NCBI GenBank assembly: GCA_963763575.1
Contig: CAVXPD010000007.1
Span: 39,540-103,539 of the forward strand
Reading direction: 5' to 3'
Origin: Bog-473 sp963763575
GTDB taxonomy: Bacteria > Actinomycetota > Acidimicrobiia > Acidimicrobiales > RAAP-2
DNA: 64,000 bases
The notes under the pieces were generated by a model. It was not told the origin of the DNA and did not search any database. It saw only the letters and a list, made by a program, of their open reading frames with translations. This document shows positions 35,697 to 44,260 of this stretch, one piece after another; the first letter of the stretch is position 1; each line of letters starts with the position of its first letter. Both the position numbers and the translations under genes were made by a program.

Positions 35697-35710
35697 GCAA
35701 GACTGGCCGG

Positions 35711-36673
35711 GTGCGCGCCGACCGCCTGGTGGCTGCCCTCCTGATCCTGCAGGCCAAGGGCCGCGTGACCGCGGCGGCGCTGGCCGAGGAGCTCGAGGTC
35801 AGCGAGCGCACCGCCCGCCGTGACCTCGACGGCCTCGCGCTGGCGGGCGTGCCGGTGTACTCCCAGCCCGGACGCGGCGGCGGGTGGGAGCTCGTCGGGG
35901 GGGCCCGCACCGACCTCAGCGGACTCACGGCCGACGAAGCCCGGGCTCTCTTCCTCCTCGCCGGCCCGGCAGCGGCCACGCCCGAGGTGCGGGCGGCCCT
36001 GCGCAAGCTCGTGCGCGCCCTGCCGGCGACGTTTCGGGCCCATGCCGAGGCGGCAGCCGCCGCGGTCGTGCGCGACGCGGCCGGATGGGACCACGTCGAG
36101 CGGGCGGCTCCCGTGCACCTCGAGGCGCTCCAGCGTGCGGTCATCGACGGCGTCCAGGTGGTGCTGGGCTACCGGCGCCGGGACGGCGAGGTCTCCGAGC
36201 GCACGGTGCACCCGCTCGGCCTCGTGGTCAAGGGCGGGACGTGGTACCTCGTGGGCGACACGACGGCGGGATTGCGCACGTTCCGGGTGAGCCGGGTCCG
36301 CTCCGTCACGCCCACCGACCGCCCCCTGGAGCGCCCCGCCGGCTTCGACCTGGCCGAGGCGTGGCGCTCCATCGTGACGGCCGTCGACGCCGAGCGCCTT
36401 CCGGTCACCGTCCGGCTGCGCACCGACGAGGTCATCGTCGACGTCTTGCGCTACATGTTCGGCAATCGCATCGAGGCTGGCGAGCCCGATGGTGGCGGAC
36501 GGGTCGACGTGGAGCTGCGCGCGCAGTCCGAGCTCATGGTGGCGCGCCAGCTGGCCGGCTTCGCCGACCGGATCGAGGTGACCTCGCCCGCGGCCGTGCG
36601 CGACGAGCTGGCCGACATCGGACGCGGTCTCCTCCGACGCCACGCCGGGCGGCGGGCCGCGTCAGGAACCTGA
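35711..36673 (+). CDS. WYL-domain transcriptional regulator (YafY-like)
   Basis: 320 residues. The N-terminal HTH (RLVAALLILQAKGRVTAAALAEELEVSERTARRDLDGLALAGVPVYSQPGRGGGWEL) is the HTH_11/DeoR-like type. The WYL domain follows at about 135-215 (LQRAVIDGVQVVLGYRR, GLVVKGGTWYLVGDT, FRVSRVRSV) and then a WCX-type C-terminal extension. WYL domains sense nucleic-acid or nucleotide ligands in several systems. GTG start. Probably regulates itself and the divergent DinB gene through the inverted repeat upstream. Confidence 0.92.
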   Translation: MRADRLVAALLILQAKGRVTAAALAEELEVSERTARRDLDGLALAGVPVYSQPGRGGGWELVGGARTDLSGLTADEARALFLLAGPAAATPEVRAALRKLVRALPATFRAHAEAAAAAVVRDAAGWDHVERAAPVHLEALQRAVIDGVQVVLGYRRRDGEVSERTVHPLGLVVKGGTWYLVGDTTAGLRTFRVSRVRSVTPTDRPLERPAGFDLAEAWRSIVTAVDAERLPVTVRLRTDEVIVDVLRYMFGNRIEAGEPDGGGRVDVELRAQSELMVARQLAGFADRIEVTSPAAVRDELADIGRGLLRRHAGRRAASGT

Positions 36674-36707
36674 GAGGCCGATCGCCGTGCAGGGACGGCA
36701 TCGGAAG

Positions 36708-37817
36708 TCAGCCGGCCGCGACCGCGGCCTCGAGCAGAGCGCCGGCTGACAGCAGACGCTCTTCGCTCTGCGCCGGCCCGATCAATTGGAGGCTGGCGGG
36801 CAACGGACCCGTCGTCGGCACCGGTAGGGAGAGCGCGGGCACGCCGGCCAGGTTCACCGGGAGCGTGCAGCGCGAGACCAGGAGGTCGTCGCCGTCCTCG
36901 AGGGGAGGCGGGAAGATGGACAGAGTCGGGGTGACCAGGAAATCGAATCGGGTGAAGACTCTTTCGAGCGTCGCCCTCCACTCCCGCTGCGTCTCCCACG
37001 CGACCCGCACGGCGGCGTCGTCGAACATCGAGCCCAGTTCCAGCCGGGCCCGCACCCCTTCGCCGATGCCCTCGGGGTCCTCCCGCACGAGGGCCCGGTC
37101 CGAGTGCCAGGCCTCGACGACCAGCAAGAGTCCGCTCTGGAGAAGAGCATCGCTCCAACCGGGCACATCCATCTCGGTGCACGGCCAGCCGGCGAGCCGC
37201 ATGGCCCGGTCGATGGCGGCGGTGATGGCTGGGTCGGCCTCGACGGCCAGCCGTGCCACGGAGAGGTCTCGGACGTCGGCGAGCCCGAATCCGGGCTCGA
37301 GCAGCTCCATGCCGGTGACGAGACCGGCGACGTCGCGCGCCATCGGCCCGACCGTGTCGAAACTGGGTGCGAGTGGCCACACGCCGGTCAGGGGGATCCG
37401 GCCCCAGGTCGTCTTCAACCCGGCGATGCCGCAGCAGGCCGCGGGGATCCGCACCGAGCCGCCCGTGTCGCTGCCGTACGCCACGTCCGCCTCGTCGGTC
37501 GCGACGGCGACGGCCGAACCGCTGGAGGAACCGCCGGGGACCAGCGCCGGGTCCAGCGGGTTCACCGGCGTCCCGTACCACTCGTTGATGCCGGTGACGC
37601 CGAGCGCCAGCTCGTGGAGGTTCGTGCGCCCGACGATCCGCGCGCCCGCAGCGCGCGCCCCGGCCAGGCACTCGGCGTCGCGCTCGGCCGGACGGGCACG
37701 GGTCGCCACGGCGCGGCAGCCGGCGGTCGTGGGCTCCCCCTCCATGTCGATGAGGTCCTTGACGGCCAGTCGCACCCCGGGTCCCGCGGTCTCGTAGCGG
37801 GTGATGAACGTGCTCAC
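36708..37817 (-). CDS. amidase-signature family hydrolase
   Basis: 369 residues. The Ser-cisSer-Lys triad is visible: Lys in LAVKDLID near residue 20, cis-Ser in the GGSSSGSAVAVA motif and nucleophile Ser in GSDTGGSVRIPAACCG. Family members hydrolyse amides (GatA-type, fatty-acid amides, nitrile-derived amides). At 369 residues it is shorter than GatA (about 480), with the middle region reduced. GTG overlaps the stop of the upstream gene (GTGA), making a two-gene operon. Confidence 0.92.
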   Translation of the reverse strand: MSTFITRYETAGPGVRLAVKDLIDMEGEPTTAGCRAVATRARPAERDAECLAGARAAGARIVGRTNLHELALGVTGINEWYGTPVNPLDPALVPGGSSSGSAVAVATDEADVAYGSDTGGSVRIPAACCGIAGLKTTWGRIPLTGVWPLAPSFDTVGPMARDVAGLVTGMELLEPGFGLADVRDLSVARLAVEADPAITAAIDRAMRLAGWPCTEMDVPGWSDALLQSGLLLVVEAWHSDRALVREDPEGIGEGVRARLELGSMFDDAAVRVAWETQREWRATLERVFTRFDFLVTPTLSIFPPPLEDGDDLLVSRCTLPVNLAGVPALSLPVPTTGPLPASLQLIGPAQSEERLLSAGALLEAAVAAG

Positions 37818-38437
37818 GGGTCGGTCTTGTCCTGCAGCTCCCAGGCGAGGTCGAGAACGTGCCACGCCGTCCTTCGCAGAAAATAGCGGGGGGACCAGCC
37901 GGCGGCCTTCGCCTCGGGGCGACTTTCCCCGAGGAGCGTCTCACCGATACCGGCCCGTTGCTCGTCCCACGGCGCACGGGGCGGCAACCGCACCCCGATC
38001 TTGCGCGCACACGTGCGCTCTGCCTCGCGCGCGTGCTCGACGATGCCGTCGCGGTCACGACCGCCACCACGGGGTCCCTTGGGCAACACGGCCGGCGCCG
38101 CCGCGGCCGCCTCGTCGAAGGCCCGCCAGCACGCCTGCAGCAGCCCGACCTGGCGCGCCGCCTCCGCCGCGTCCAATGGTTCGTCGTCCCAGGGACCCGG
38201 GAGACCCGGTGCCCCGAAGTCCGTGGTGGCGTTGCCCGACACGCGGCCGACGACGTTCGGGGGGCCCACCTCGACGCGAGGCCCGGCCACCGCCCGGTAG
38301 CGGTCGCCGTACCCGAGCAGCTCGTCGACGGCTGCGTCCTCCCCCTTGGCCCGCCGGCACCAACCCGGCCAGTCGATCGCCGAGGCGAAGGACCACGTCT
38401 TCCCGTCCTCGAGGGCGATGCGCAGGGTGCTCGTCAC
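37814..38437 (-). CDS. hypothetical protein coupled to amidase
   Basis: 207 residues from GTG 38437; the open frame extends upstream without recognisable sequence. TLRIALEDGKTWSFASAIDWPGWCRRAKGEDAAVDELLGYGDRYRAVA and the C-terminal WSPRYFLRRTAWHVLDLAWELQDKTDP (with RRTAWHVLDLAWE) recall a metal-free DinB-like bundle of unknown role. The stop overlaps the amidase start. Family not assigned. Confidence 0.65.
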   Translation of the reverse strand: MTSTLRIALEDGKTWSFASAIDWPGWCRRAKGEDAAVDELLGYGDRYRAVAGPRVEVGPPNVVGRVSGNATTDFGAPGLPGPWDDEPLDAAEAARQVGLLQACWRAFDEAAAAAPAVLPKGPRGGGRDRDGIVEHAREAERTCARKIGVRLPPRAPWDEQRAGIGETLLGESRPEAKAAGWSPRYFLRRTAWHVLDLAWELQDKTDP

Positions 38438-38496
38438 GTGTTGGTCGATCCCGTCTCGACAGGTTCCGCGGAGCCGGGAACCCTCCAATCCGGAGC

Positions 38497-40041
38497 CTAC
38501 GGCGCAACCTCGCGTGTCACGTCCGGAGACTCGCCGATCTCGAAGTCCGGCTCCTCTTGGCGGCCCCGTTCGAGGCCGAAGAGGGCGACGAGCCCGGCGA
38601 ACGCCATGATGCCGCACATCACATAGAGCACGGTGGAGGTGGACTGGGCGAAGTCGAACGAGAAGAAGTGGGGGATCGACGTCACCGAGCCGTTGGTGTG
38701 GGATTGCGTCAGTTGGGCGGCCTTGGCGGCGGGGTTGGGGACCCCCTGGGAGCGAAGCGACGTCGTCAGGTGCGACCGCAGGCTGAACAGGAGGATGGTG
38801 CCGAGCGCAGCCAGGCCGAGGCTCGCACCGTAATTGCGGACCGTCTGCGTGATGCCCGTCGCCTCGCCGTAGGAGAGGCGCGAGGCACGGTTCACCGCGT
38901 CGGTGTTGGCGGGCCCGATGACCAGGCCCATGCCGAAGCCGGCCACGATCACCCAGATCTCCTCCTTGGAGAAGCTCAACGTCGTCGCCTTCGAGGCCCA
39001 GACCCCGTAGCCCACGGCCGCGATCGCAGCACCGAGGACGACCGGTCGCTTCGCCCCGGCGCGGTCGAGCATGCGGCCGCCTATCTGTGCGGCCACCACG
39101 AAGCCGATGAAGAAGAAGAGGAGGAAGATGCCGGCCTGCGACGCCTTCTTCTGCAGTGAGATCTGGGCGTACTCACTGACGAAGAAGAACATCGGGATGA
39201 ACGCCGCCATCGTGATCAGCAGGACGAGGTTCTCGACGAAGAAGGCTCGGATGCGGAAGATACCGATGGCGATCAGCGGCGAGTCCGTGCGCAGCTCGAG
39301 GTAACCGAACACGATGATGATGGCGACGCCGGCGACGATGCAGATCCACGTGGCCGCACTGCTCCAGCCCCACACCACCGACTGCTGCAGGCCCAGGATG
39401 CTCAGGCCGATCCCGGCCGCAAGCAGAACGGCGCCCCGGTAATCGATCGGCGCCCACTGGTACTGCGTCTTGGGCTTGGACAGTGCGATCAGGACGAGGG
39501 CGATCAGGGCCACCGGCACGTTGACCCAGAAGATGGCGCGCCACGTCCACTCGGTGAGGTAGCCACCCACGAGCGGACCGATCGACGTCAGGCCGCCGGC
39601 GATCCCGAAGAAGATGGCGAGTGCCCGGCCTCGCTCGCGGAGCGGAAAGGTGTTCACGACGATGGCCAGGGCCGCCGGAAACATGAGCGCGCCGCCGACA
39701 CCCTGCACCACGCGGAAGGTGATGATCCAGGCCTCGGCGGCGGGCCCCGTCGGCGTCAACCCGCACAGGACCGAGGCGCCGACGAAGACGATGACCCCGA
39801 TGACGCACATCTTGGTGTGCCCGAAGATGTCTGACAGCCGTCCGCCGAGGGCGAAGAAGGCCGACAGTGCGAGCAGGTAGCCGTTCACCACCCACTGGAC
39901 GCCGGTCGAGGAGAGGTTCAGCTCACGCTGGATGTTCGGCACCGCGATGGAGACGATCGTCTGGTCGATGAAGGTCATCGAGACAGCGAAGATCATCGCC
40001 GCAAGAACCCAGTTGCGCCCCTGGAAGCCTGCCCCGTTCAT
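38497..40041 (-). CDS. DHA2-family MFS multidrug exporter
   Basis: 514 residues with 14 predicted spans, from ATG 40041 with GGAGGAACC just upstream. Motif D-like FIDQTIVSIAVPNIQREL, motif A GGRLSDIFGHTKM, RVVQGVGGALMFPAALAIV, motif C GGLTSIGPLVGGYLTE and the late FGMGLVIGPANTDAVNRA block are all intact. It exports drugs, toxic lipids or metabolites in exchange for protons. Unlike the exporter at 26.4 kb it has no frameshift. Confidence 0.93.
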   Translation of the reverse strand: MNGAGFQGRNWVLAAMIFAVSMTFIDQTIVSIAVPNIQRELNLSSTGVQWVVNGYLLALSAFFALGGRLSDIFGHTKMCVIGVIVFVGASVLCGLTPTGPAAEAWIITFRVVQGVGGALMFPAALAIVVNTFPLRERGRALAIFFGIAGGLTSIGPLVGGYLTEWTWRAIFWVNVPVALIALVLIALSKPKTQYQWAPIDYRGAVLLAAGIGLSILGLQQSVVWGWSSAATWICIVAGVAIIIVFGYLELRTDSPLIAIGIFRIRAFFVENLVLLITMAAFIPMFFFVSEYAQISLQKKASQAGIFLLFFFIGFVVAAQIGGRMLDRAGAKRPVVLGAAIAAVGYGVWASKATTLSFSKEEIWVIVAGFGMGLVIGPANTDAVNRASRLSYGEATGITQTVRNYGASLGLAALGTILLFSLRSHLTTSLRSQGVPNPAAKAAQLTQSHTNGSVTSIPHFFSFDFAQSTSTVLYVMCGIMAFAGLVALFGLERGRQEEPDFEIGESPDVTREVAP

Positions 40042-40226
40042 GGTTCCTCCAATGTGGTTCTCAAACGGCGACCCTACTTCCGGCTCGCCTCGGGTCTCTC
40101 GAAGTGCGCGCCTTCGACGGACCGGACTCCCGCGGGCTGTCCCGCGCCGTTCGTGAGCCGTCGCCGCGCCATACCGCGACGACAGGCCCACGTCTGCCAG
40201 GCTGGTGTCAGTCGAAGGGAGCATCC

Positions 40227-40658
40227 GTGAACGAGGAGAATGCTGCCTTGCTGCGGCGGGCGTGGATCGCCTACGACCGGGGCGACGTCGAGGCGTTCGC
40301 CGAGTGCCTGACCGACGACTGGCGCGAACACGGGCCCGACGGCGAAGTTGCCACGCTCGACGACGAACGCACGACCATGGCGGTGCACCGCGTGGCCTTC
40401 CCCGACAAGCGCACCGAGATCGTGCATCTGGTGGCCGACGGCGACGTAGTGGCGTGTCAGTGCACGACGTCGGCCACCCACCGTGGCCGCTACTTCGACC
40501 TCGAGCCCACCGGCACCCGGGTGAGCGTCGACGAGATGATGTTCAACCGGATCGAGGGCGGCCGGATCGCCGAGACCTGGGTCATCACCACGTGGCCTGG
40601 CTTCTACCGCCAGCTTGCGGGGAGCGAAGCGCCCGAGGATGTCGACAACATGGGATAG
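40227..40658 (+). CDS. SnoaL-like/NTF2-fold protein
   Basis: 143 residues from GTG 40227, preceded by GGGAG. NEENAALLRRAWIAYDRGDVEAFAECLTDDWREHGPD, then HLVADGDVVACQCTTSATHRGRYF, then RVSVDEMMFNRIEGGRIAETWVITTW is the SnoaL-like polyketide-cyclase fold, used for diverse small-molecule reactions. The target is unknown. It converges with the MBL gene. Confidence 0.9.
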   Translation: MNEENAALLRRAWIAYDRGDVEAFAECLTDDWREHGPDGEVATLDDERTTMAVHRVAFPDKRTEIVHLVADGDVVACQCTTSATHRGRYFDLEPTGTRVSVDEMMFNRIEGGRIAETWVITTWPGFYRQLAGSEAPEDVDNMG

Positions 40659-40676
40659 GCGGTCCCGCGGGGCGGT

Positions 40677-41474
40677 CTACCCGGCCGCCTCGACCGCCCC
40701 GGCCAGCATCTGGTCCAGCGCCGCCTGGTCCGGACCGACGAACCTCGGTGCGTCGGGCACCTGGGCGAGCGCACCGAGGATCCGTTCCAGCGACGAACCC
40801 GGCGCCGCCGGCAAATGGCTGCTCAGGACCATGCTGGGCTCCAGCGCGCGGATCCGGTCCAACTCCGAGGCGAACTCCGCTCGGTCCACGTGGTGCAGCC
40901 ACGACGAGTCGACGGTGGCCCAGAAGACCTGACCTTGGCGCAGCGCCTCGTGGGACAGGTCCTCGACGCTCTCGGGCACCTCTTCCAGCAGAGCCCCGAA
41001 GCAGTCCGAGCTGAACAAGATGCCCGACCGGTCGTCGTACAGGCCCTGAGTGATGGGGTTGTCGAACGCCGGGGGCCGCACCGCGGTCAGGCGGCGGTCG
41101 CCGACCTCGACCGTCTGGCCCGGGTTCACCAGGTACACCCGATCCATGGGCAGCGGCATCGCCAAGCCCATGATCCCGACGCCGAGGAAGCTGGTGATCA
41201 CCCGTAGGCGATCGTTCTCGTCGAGGAGGCGGTGCAGCGAGCCGATGTGGTCGAAGTCGGTGTGGGTGAGCCAGATCCACCGGAGCTCGGCGGGATCGAT
41301 CACGGAGCGCAGTGCCGTCATGAAGTCGTCACTCTGCACCACGGAGCCGGTGTCGACGAGCACCGGTTCGGTGGCGTGGATCACGAACGCGTTGATGGCC
41401 AGGTTGCCGAAGCCGGCGATGGGATTGGTCGACGTGACCACGTCGACGTCTGGTGCGGCCTGGTAGGTCTGCAA
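40677..41474 (-). CDS. metallo-beta-lactamase-fold hydrolase (flavodiiron-type)
   Basis: 265 residues from TTG 41474, with GAGGAG nine bases upstream. The metal motif is HTDFDH (His71-His76; Asp73 replaces the usual second His, as in flavodiiron/ODP proteins). GILFSSDCFG gives the bridging Asp and SSHLP the last His. Flavodiiron-like MBL domains reduce O2 or NO via a di-iron site when a flavodoxin partner is present; none is fused here. Probably co-transcribed with the SRPBCC gene, which ends 35 bases upstream. Confidence 0.87.
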   Translation of the reverse strand: MQTYQAAPDVDVVTSTNPIAGFGNLAINAFVIHATEPVLVDTGSVVQSDDFMTALRSVIDPAELRWIWLTHTDFDHIGSLHRLLDENDRLRVITSFLGVGIMGLAMPLPMDRVYLVNPGQTVEVGDRRLTAVRPPAFDNPITQGLYDDRSGILFSSDCFGALLEEVPESVEDLSHEALRQGQVFWATVDSSWLHHVDRAEFASELDRIRALEPSMVLSSHLPAAPGSSLERILGALAQVPDAPRFVGPDQAALDQMLAGAVEAAG

Positions 41475-41508
41475 GGTTTGGACTCCTCGGGTCTCGAAGG
41501 GACGGTGA

Positions 41509-42048
41509 CTATCGGGCCGAGGGTGTCGCCTCGGCAGCGCGCTTCAATTGCTCGAGCGTGTGCTGCATGTGACGTCGTAGCTCACCGGCTCGGTTGGTCA
41601 GGATGTCGACGATGCGGGCCCACGTCGGGATCCAATGGATCTCGTAGCTCTCTGTCACCCGGGTCCCGCCCTCGACCGTCTCGAGGCGGTACCGCCACTC
41701 CACGCCTTCCTTGCCACCCTCCTCGGTCGCGAAGGCGAACTCGCGGCCGGGGTCTGTGGTGAGGACGCGGCCCCTTCTGGACCACTGCAAGAGGCCACCC
41801 GGGCCACCCTTGTTGTGGCCCATGAAGCGAGCCCCCTGGGCCGGCCCGGTCGATCCTTCGAGCCACTCCACCCGCTGGCACTCTGGACTCCACTCGCCCA
41901 TGCGGGACAGGTCGGCCACCAGCCAATAGATGCGTTCGCCCGGTGCCTCGATCACGAGCGACCGCGAGTCCTGCCGCAACCACCAGCGGGTGCTCGGCTT
42001 CGATCTCTGCTGCTCGGACATTTCGGCTTGGGCCTCCAGTCGGGTCAT
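41509..42048 (-). CDS. SRPBCC family protein (polyketide cyclase/dehydrase-like)
   Basis: 179 residues. SRSLVIEAPGERIYWLVADLSRMGEWSPECQRVEWLEGSTGPAQGARFMGHNKGG, then YRLETVEGGTRVTESYEIHWIPTWARI, is the START-like helix-grip fold with a hydrophobic ligand pocket. The gene is divergent from a TetR regulator, and its promoter contains an operator-like palindrome, so its ligand or product may be the TetR inducer (inference). Confidence 0.88.
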   Translation of the reverse strand: MTRLEAQAEMSEQQRSKPSTRWWLRQDSRSLVIEAPGERIYWLVADLSRMGEWSPECQRVEWLEGSTGPAQGARFMGHNKGGPGGLLQWSRRGRVLTTDPGREFAFATEEGGKEGVEWRYRLETVEGGTRVTESYEIHWIPTWARIVDILTNRAGELRRHMQHTLEQLKRAAEATPSAR

Positions 42049-42068
42049 CTTCCCACCTCCTGGGCGCC

Positions 42069-42097
42069 AGACTAATGATATTAGCTATAGCTGTCAA
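42069..42097 (-). promoter_or_regulatory. promoter of the SRPBCC gene with TetR-type palindrome
   Basis: On the minus strand TTGACA (42097-42092) and TAGTCT (42074-42069) are 17 bases apart, a good sigma-70-like promoter. The perfect palindrome AGCTATAGCT (42083-42092) lies in the spacer, where a bound TetR dimer would block RNA polymerase. The AT-rich stretch also holds the promoter of the divergent tetR gene, giving joint control. Confidence 0.65.
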
Positions 42098-42124
42098 GCC
42101 ATTCTTAGGCTATACTTCATCTCG

Positions 42125-42796
42125 ATGAGATCGTCGTCCGAGGGCGCGGCGCAGGCGGAAGCGGCCGAGGGCCATCCGGCGCACCCCGACCGCCGGGCCC
42201 GCCGGCGCCAGGAGACGATCGAGGAAATCCTCGCCATCGCCCGCGACGTCATGACCACCGAGGGGGTGAACGGCCTCAGCCTGGCCGAGGTGGCGCGACG
42301 CCTCGGCGTCCAGCCCCCGTCGCTGTACAAGTACTTCCCGTCGCTGATGGCGATCTACGACGCGTTGTTCCTCGAGGGACAGCGCGAGAACCTCGAGGTG
42401 ATGCGTCGCGCCATGCACGCGGCGGAGCCCGGCTTGGACGCGTTGGTGGCAGGGCTCGAGGCGAGCGGGCGCTGGGGCCTGGCCAACCGCGCCGTCGCGG
42501 AACTGCTTTTCTGGCGTCCCGTCCCGAGCTTCCGTCCCTCGCCCGAGGCGTTCGCCGTCAGCATGGAGATGGTGGAGCTCCAGCGCCGTGCCCTGGCCGA
42601 TGCGGTGGCCAAGGGTCAACTCGGCCCGGGGGCCAACGACGACAGTGCGATCTATCTCGTCTCGACCATCATCGTCGGGGTGCTGAGTCAGGCGTTCGCC
42701 AACGAACCGGACCTCCCCTGGGGCGAGGGGCGCTTCACTCCGATGTTCACGAGGCTGATGCGCCTGCTGCCGGCCGCGTTCCCGGCTGACGAGTGA
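42125..42796 (+). CDS. TetR-family transcriptional regulator
   Basis: 223 residues from ATG 42125. The N-terminal HTH is RRQETIEEILAIARDVMTTEGVNGLSLAEVARRLGVQPPSLYKYFPSLMAIYDALF, with LYKYF as the recognition helix. The ligand domain includes LEASGRWGLANRAVAELLFWRPVPSF as in the WHG/TetR_C_33-like group. A disordered start of about 20 residues precedes it. Likely represses the divergent SRPBCC gene through the palindrome between them. Confidence 0.93.
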   Translation: MRSSSEGAAQAEAAEGHPAHPDRRARRRQETIEEILAIARDVMTTEGVNGLSLAEVARRLGVQPPSLYKYFPSLMAIYDALFLEGQRENLEVMRRAMHAAEPGLDALVAGLEASGRWGLANRAVAELLFWRPVPSFRPSPEAFAVSMEMVELQRRALADAVAKGQLGPGANDDSAIYLVSTIIVGVLSQAFANEPDLPWGEGRFTPMFTRLMRLLPAAFPADE

Positions 42797-42805
42797 ACGG
42801 ACCCT

Positions 42806-42845
42806 CGGGCGATTCTCAAGGGCCGGGGGCCGGGATGATCGCCCG
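42806..42845. terminator. hairpin between convergent tetR and GNAT genes
   Basis: CGGGCGAT (42806-42813) and ATCGCCCG (42838-42845) form an 8-bp stem around a GC-rich loop, in the 70-base gap between two converging genes. It has no T run, as is common in high-GC actinobacteria, and could serve both strands. Confidence 0.4.
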
Positions 42846-42866
42846 CAGGACTGCGCTCCGTTCTGA

Positions 42867-43307
42867 CTAGCCCGGAGCCTCCAGGAGGCGGCGGTACACG
42901 TTCGTCGCGCGGGTCTCGAAGCCCATGCGCACGTAGAGCCGATTGGCCGCCTCGCGGTCGGGGCGCGACGTCAGGTCGACCGTGCGCGCACCGACCTCGG
43001 ACGAACGGTCCAGCGCCGCCTGCACCAACGCCGCGGCTACGCCTTGCCCCCGGGTGGCCTCGTCGACGACGACGTCTTCGATCCAGGCCCGCACCGCCGT
43101 CGGGATCTCGAAGGTGATGAGCGTGAGCATGCCGACGATGCGATCCTCGTCACGTGCGACGAAGAGCGTCGCCCCGGGGTTCGTCACGATGCGGGCCAGC
43201 GCCTCGGCGTCGGGCGGCGGCGAGGACGACGACAGCTGGGGAACGAGCTTTGCGATCGCCGCCACGAGCCCGGCGTCGACCGACGTGGCCGCCTCGACCG
43301 CGATCAC
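42867..43307 (-). CDS. GNAT family N-acetyltransferase
   Basis: 146 residues from GTG 43307, which overlaps the Nudix stop (GTGA). AIVTNPGATLFVARDEDRIVGMLTL, then RAWIEDVVVDEATRGQGVAAALVQAAL with acetyl-CoA loop RGQGVA, then ARTVDLTSRPDREAANRLYVRMGFE is a complete GNAT. Substrate unknown. Operon with the Nudix hydrolase. Confidence 0.9.
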   Translation of the reverse strand: MIAVEAATSVDAGLVAAIAKLVPQLSSSSPPPDAEALARIVTNPGATLFVARDEDRIVGMLTLITFEIPTAVRAWIEDVVVDEATRGQGVAAALVQAALDRSSEVGARTVDLTSRPDREAANRLYVRMGFETRATNVYRRLLEAPG

Positions 43308-44011
43308 GACTTGGCCGCGTCGCCCCGCCACATCGGTTGGCGCACGCTGTCGTAGAGCACGTCGCGCCGCTCGCCGTTCAGTGCCGCGAAGACCTGGTCG
43401 CCCCACCGTTCGGACCCCACCAGCGGGTAGGGCAGCGTCTCCCGGGTGAACCAACCCACGTCACGCGTCTCGAGCGGGTGCGGCGCCAGCTCCCCGCCCA
43501 CGGCCCGGCAATGGAAGAGGAGCGAGTAGAGGGGCACGCGGGTGAATCCGAGGCGCAGCCCGTCCAGCACCGCGATGAGCCGGACCGGCTCCGCGATGAT
43601 GCCCGTCTCCTCCTCCACCTCCTTCACCACGACCTCGGCCGCCGAGTAGCCGACGTCGCACCACCCGGTCGGGTACAGCCAGATGCCCGAGTCGGCGCGC
43701 CGGATCAGCAGCAGCTCGCCTTTGTCGTTGCCGACCGCGGCGCCCACGGCGACCTTGGGCGTCACGTACCCGGGGACGCCCTTGCCCACTGTGTCCATCC
43801 ACTCCTGCACCAGGCCGCCGGCGTGGTCCGGGTCCTCCTCGCCGTCGGCCTCCGCCCGGATGTCCGCCGCCACCTTGAGGATCTCCTCGAAGCGTTCCTG
43901 CTCGTAGAGGCTCTCGGTGAACCCGAGCCCGGTGCGCGCGATGGCCGAGAGGGCCTCGCTCCAGCGCAGCAGCGTCTTCAGGGGGACGTCGCGGTCGTCG
44001 GTCGGATCCAC
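43304..44011 (-). CDS. Nudix hydrolase with N-terminal NUDIX_N_2-like helical domain
   Basis: 235 residues from GTG 44011. A helical N-terminal part (TLLRWSEALSAIARTGLGFTESLYEQERFEEIL) precedes the Nudix domain, in which WLYPTGWCDVGYSAAEVVVKEVEEETGI is the Nudix box: G-x5-E-x7-REVxEExGI with KEVEEETGI at the end. Proteins with this architecture hydrolyse ADP-ribose-like or nucleotide-sugar pyrophosphates. The frame is open upstream, but the helical domain begins here. Confidence 0.88.
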   Translation of the reverse strand: MDPTDDRDVPLKTLLRWSEALSAIARTGLGFTESLYEQERFEEILKVAADIRAEADGEEDPDHAGGLVQEWMDTVGKGVPGYVTPKVAVGAAVGNDKGELLLIRRADSGIWLYPTGWCDVGYSAAEVVVKEVEEETGIIAEPVRLIAVLDGLRLGFTRVPLYSLLFHCRAVGGELAPHPLETRDVGWFTRETLPYPLVGSERWGDQVFAALNGERRDVLYDSVRQPMWRGDAAKS

Positions 44012-44056
44012 GGGCGGTGACGCTACCGCGGCCGGTCGGCTGGGCCAGAATGGGGC

Positions 44057-44245
44057 ATGCCGGTCAACGAGGACTGCCGCCACTACGTGATGCGGACGAC
44101 GCCTCGCGGGGACCGCCTCGAGCGGTGCAAGGTCGACGCCAACGAGCCTCTCCCCTTCGCGTGCCCCGAGGGCTGCGTCTTCTACGAGCCGCGCCAGGTG
44201 TCCTCCGCCGGCTGGCACGTGCCGCGGGACCCCGACCGGCGCTGA
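44057..44245 (+). CDS. small cysteine-rich protein
   Basis: 62 residues. MPVNEDCRHYVMRTTPRGDRLERCKVDANEPLPFACPEGCVFYEPR has four Cys at about 7, 24, 36 and 40 plus His9, as in a compact zinc ribbon. The ATG stands 46 bases from the divergent Nudix start, and the composition is that of a small folded protein. No family name is known to me; function unknown. Confidence 0.65.
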   Translation: MPVNEDCRHYVMRTTPRGDRLERCKVDANEPLPFACPEGCVFYEPRQVSSAGWHVPRDPDRR

Positions 44246-44260
44246 TCGACGGCGGCGCCG

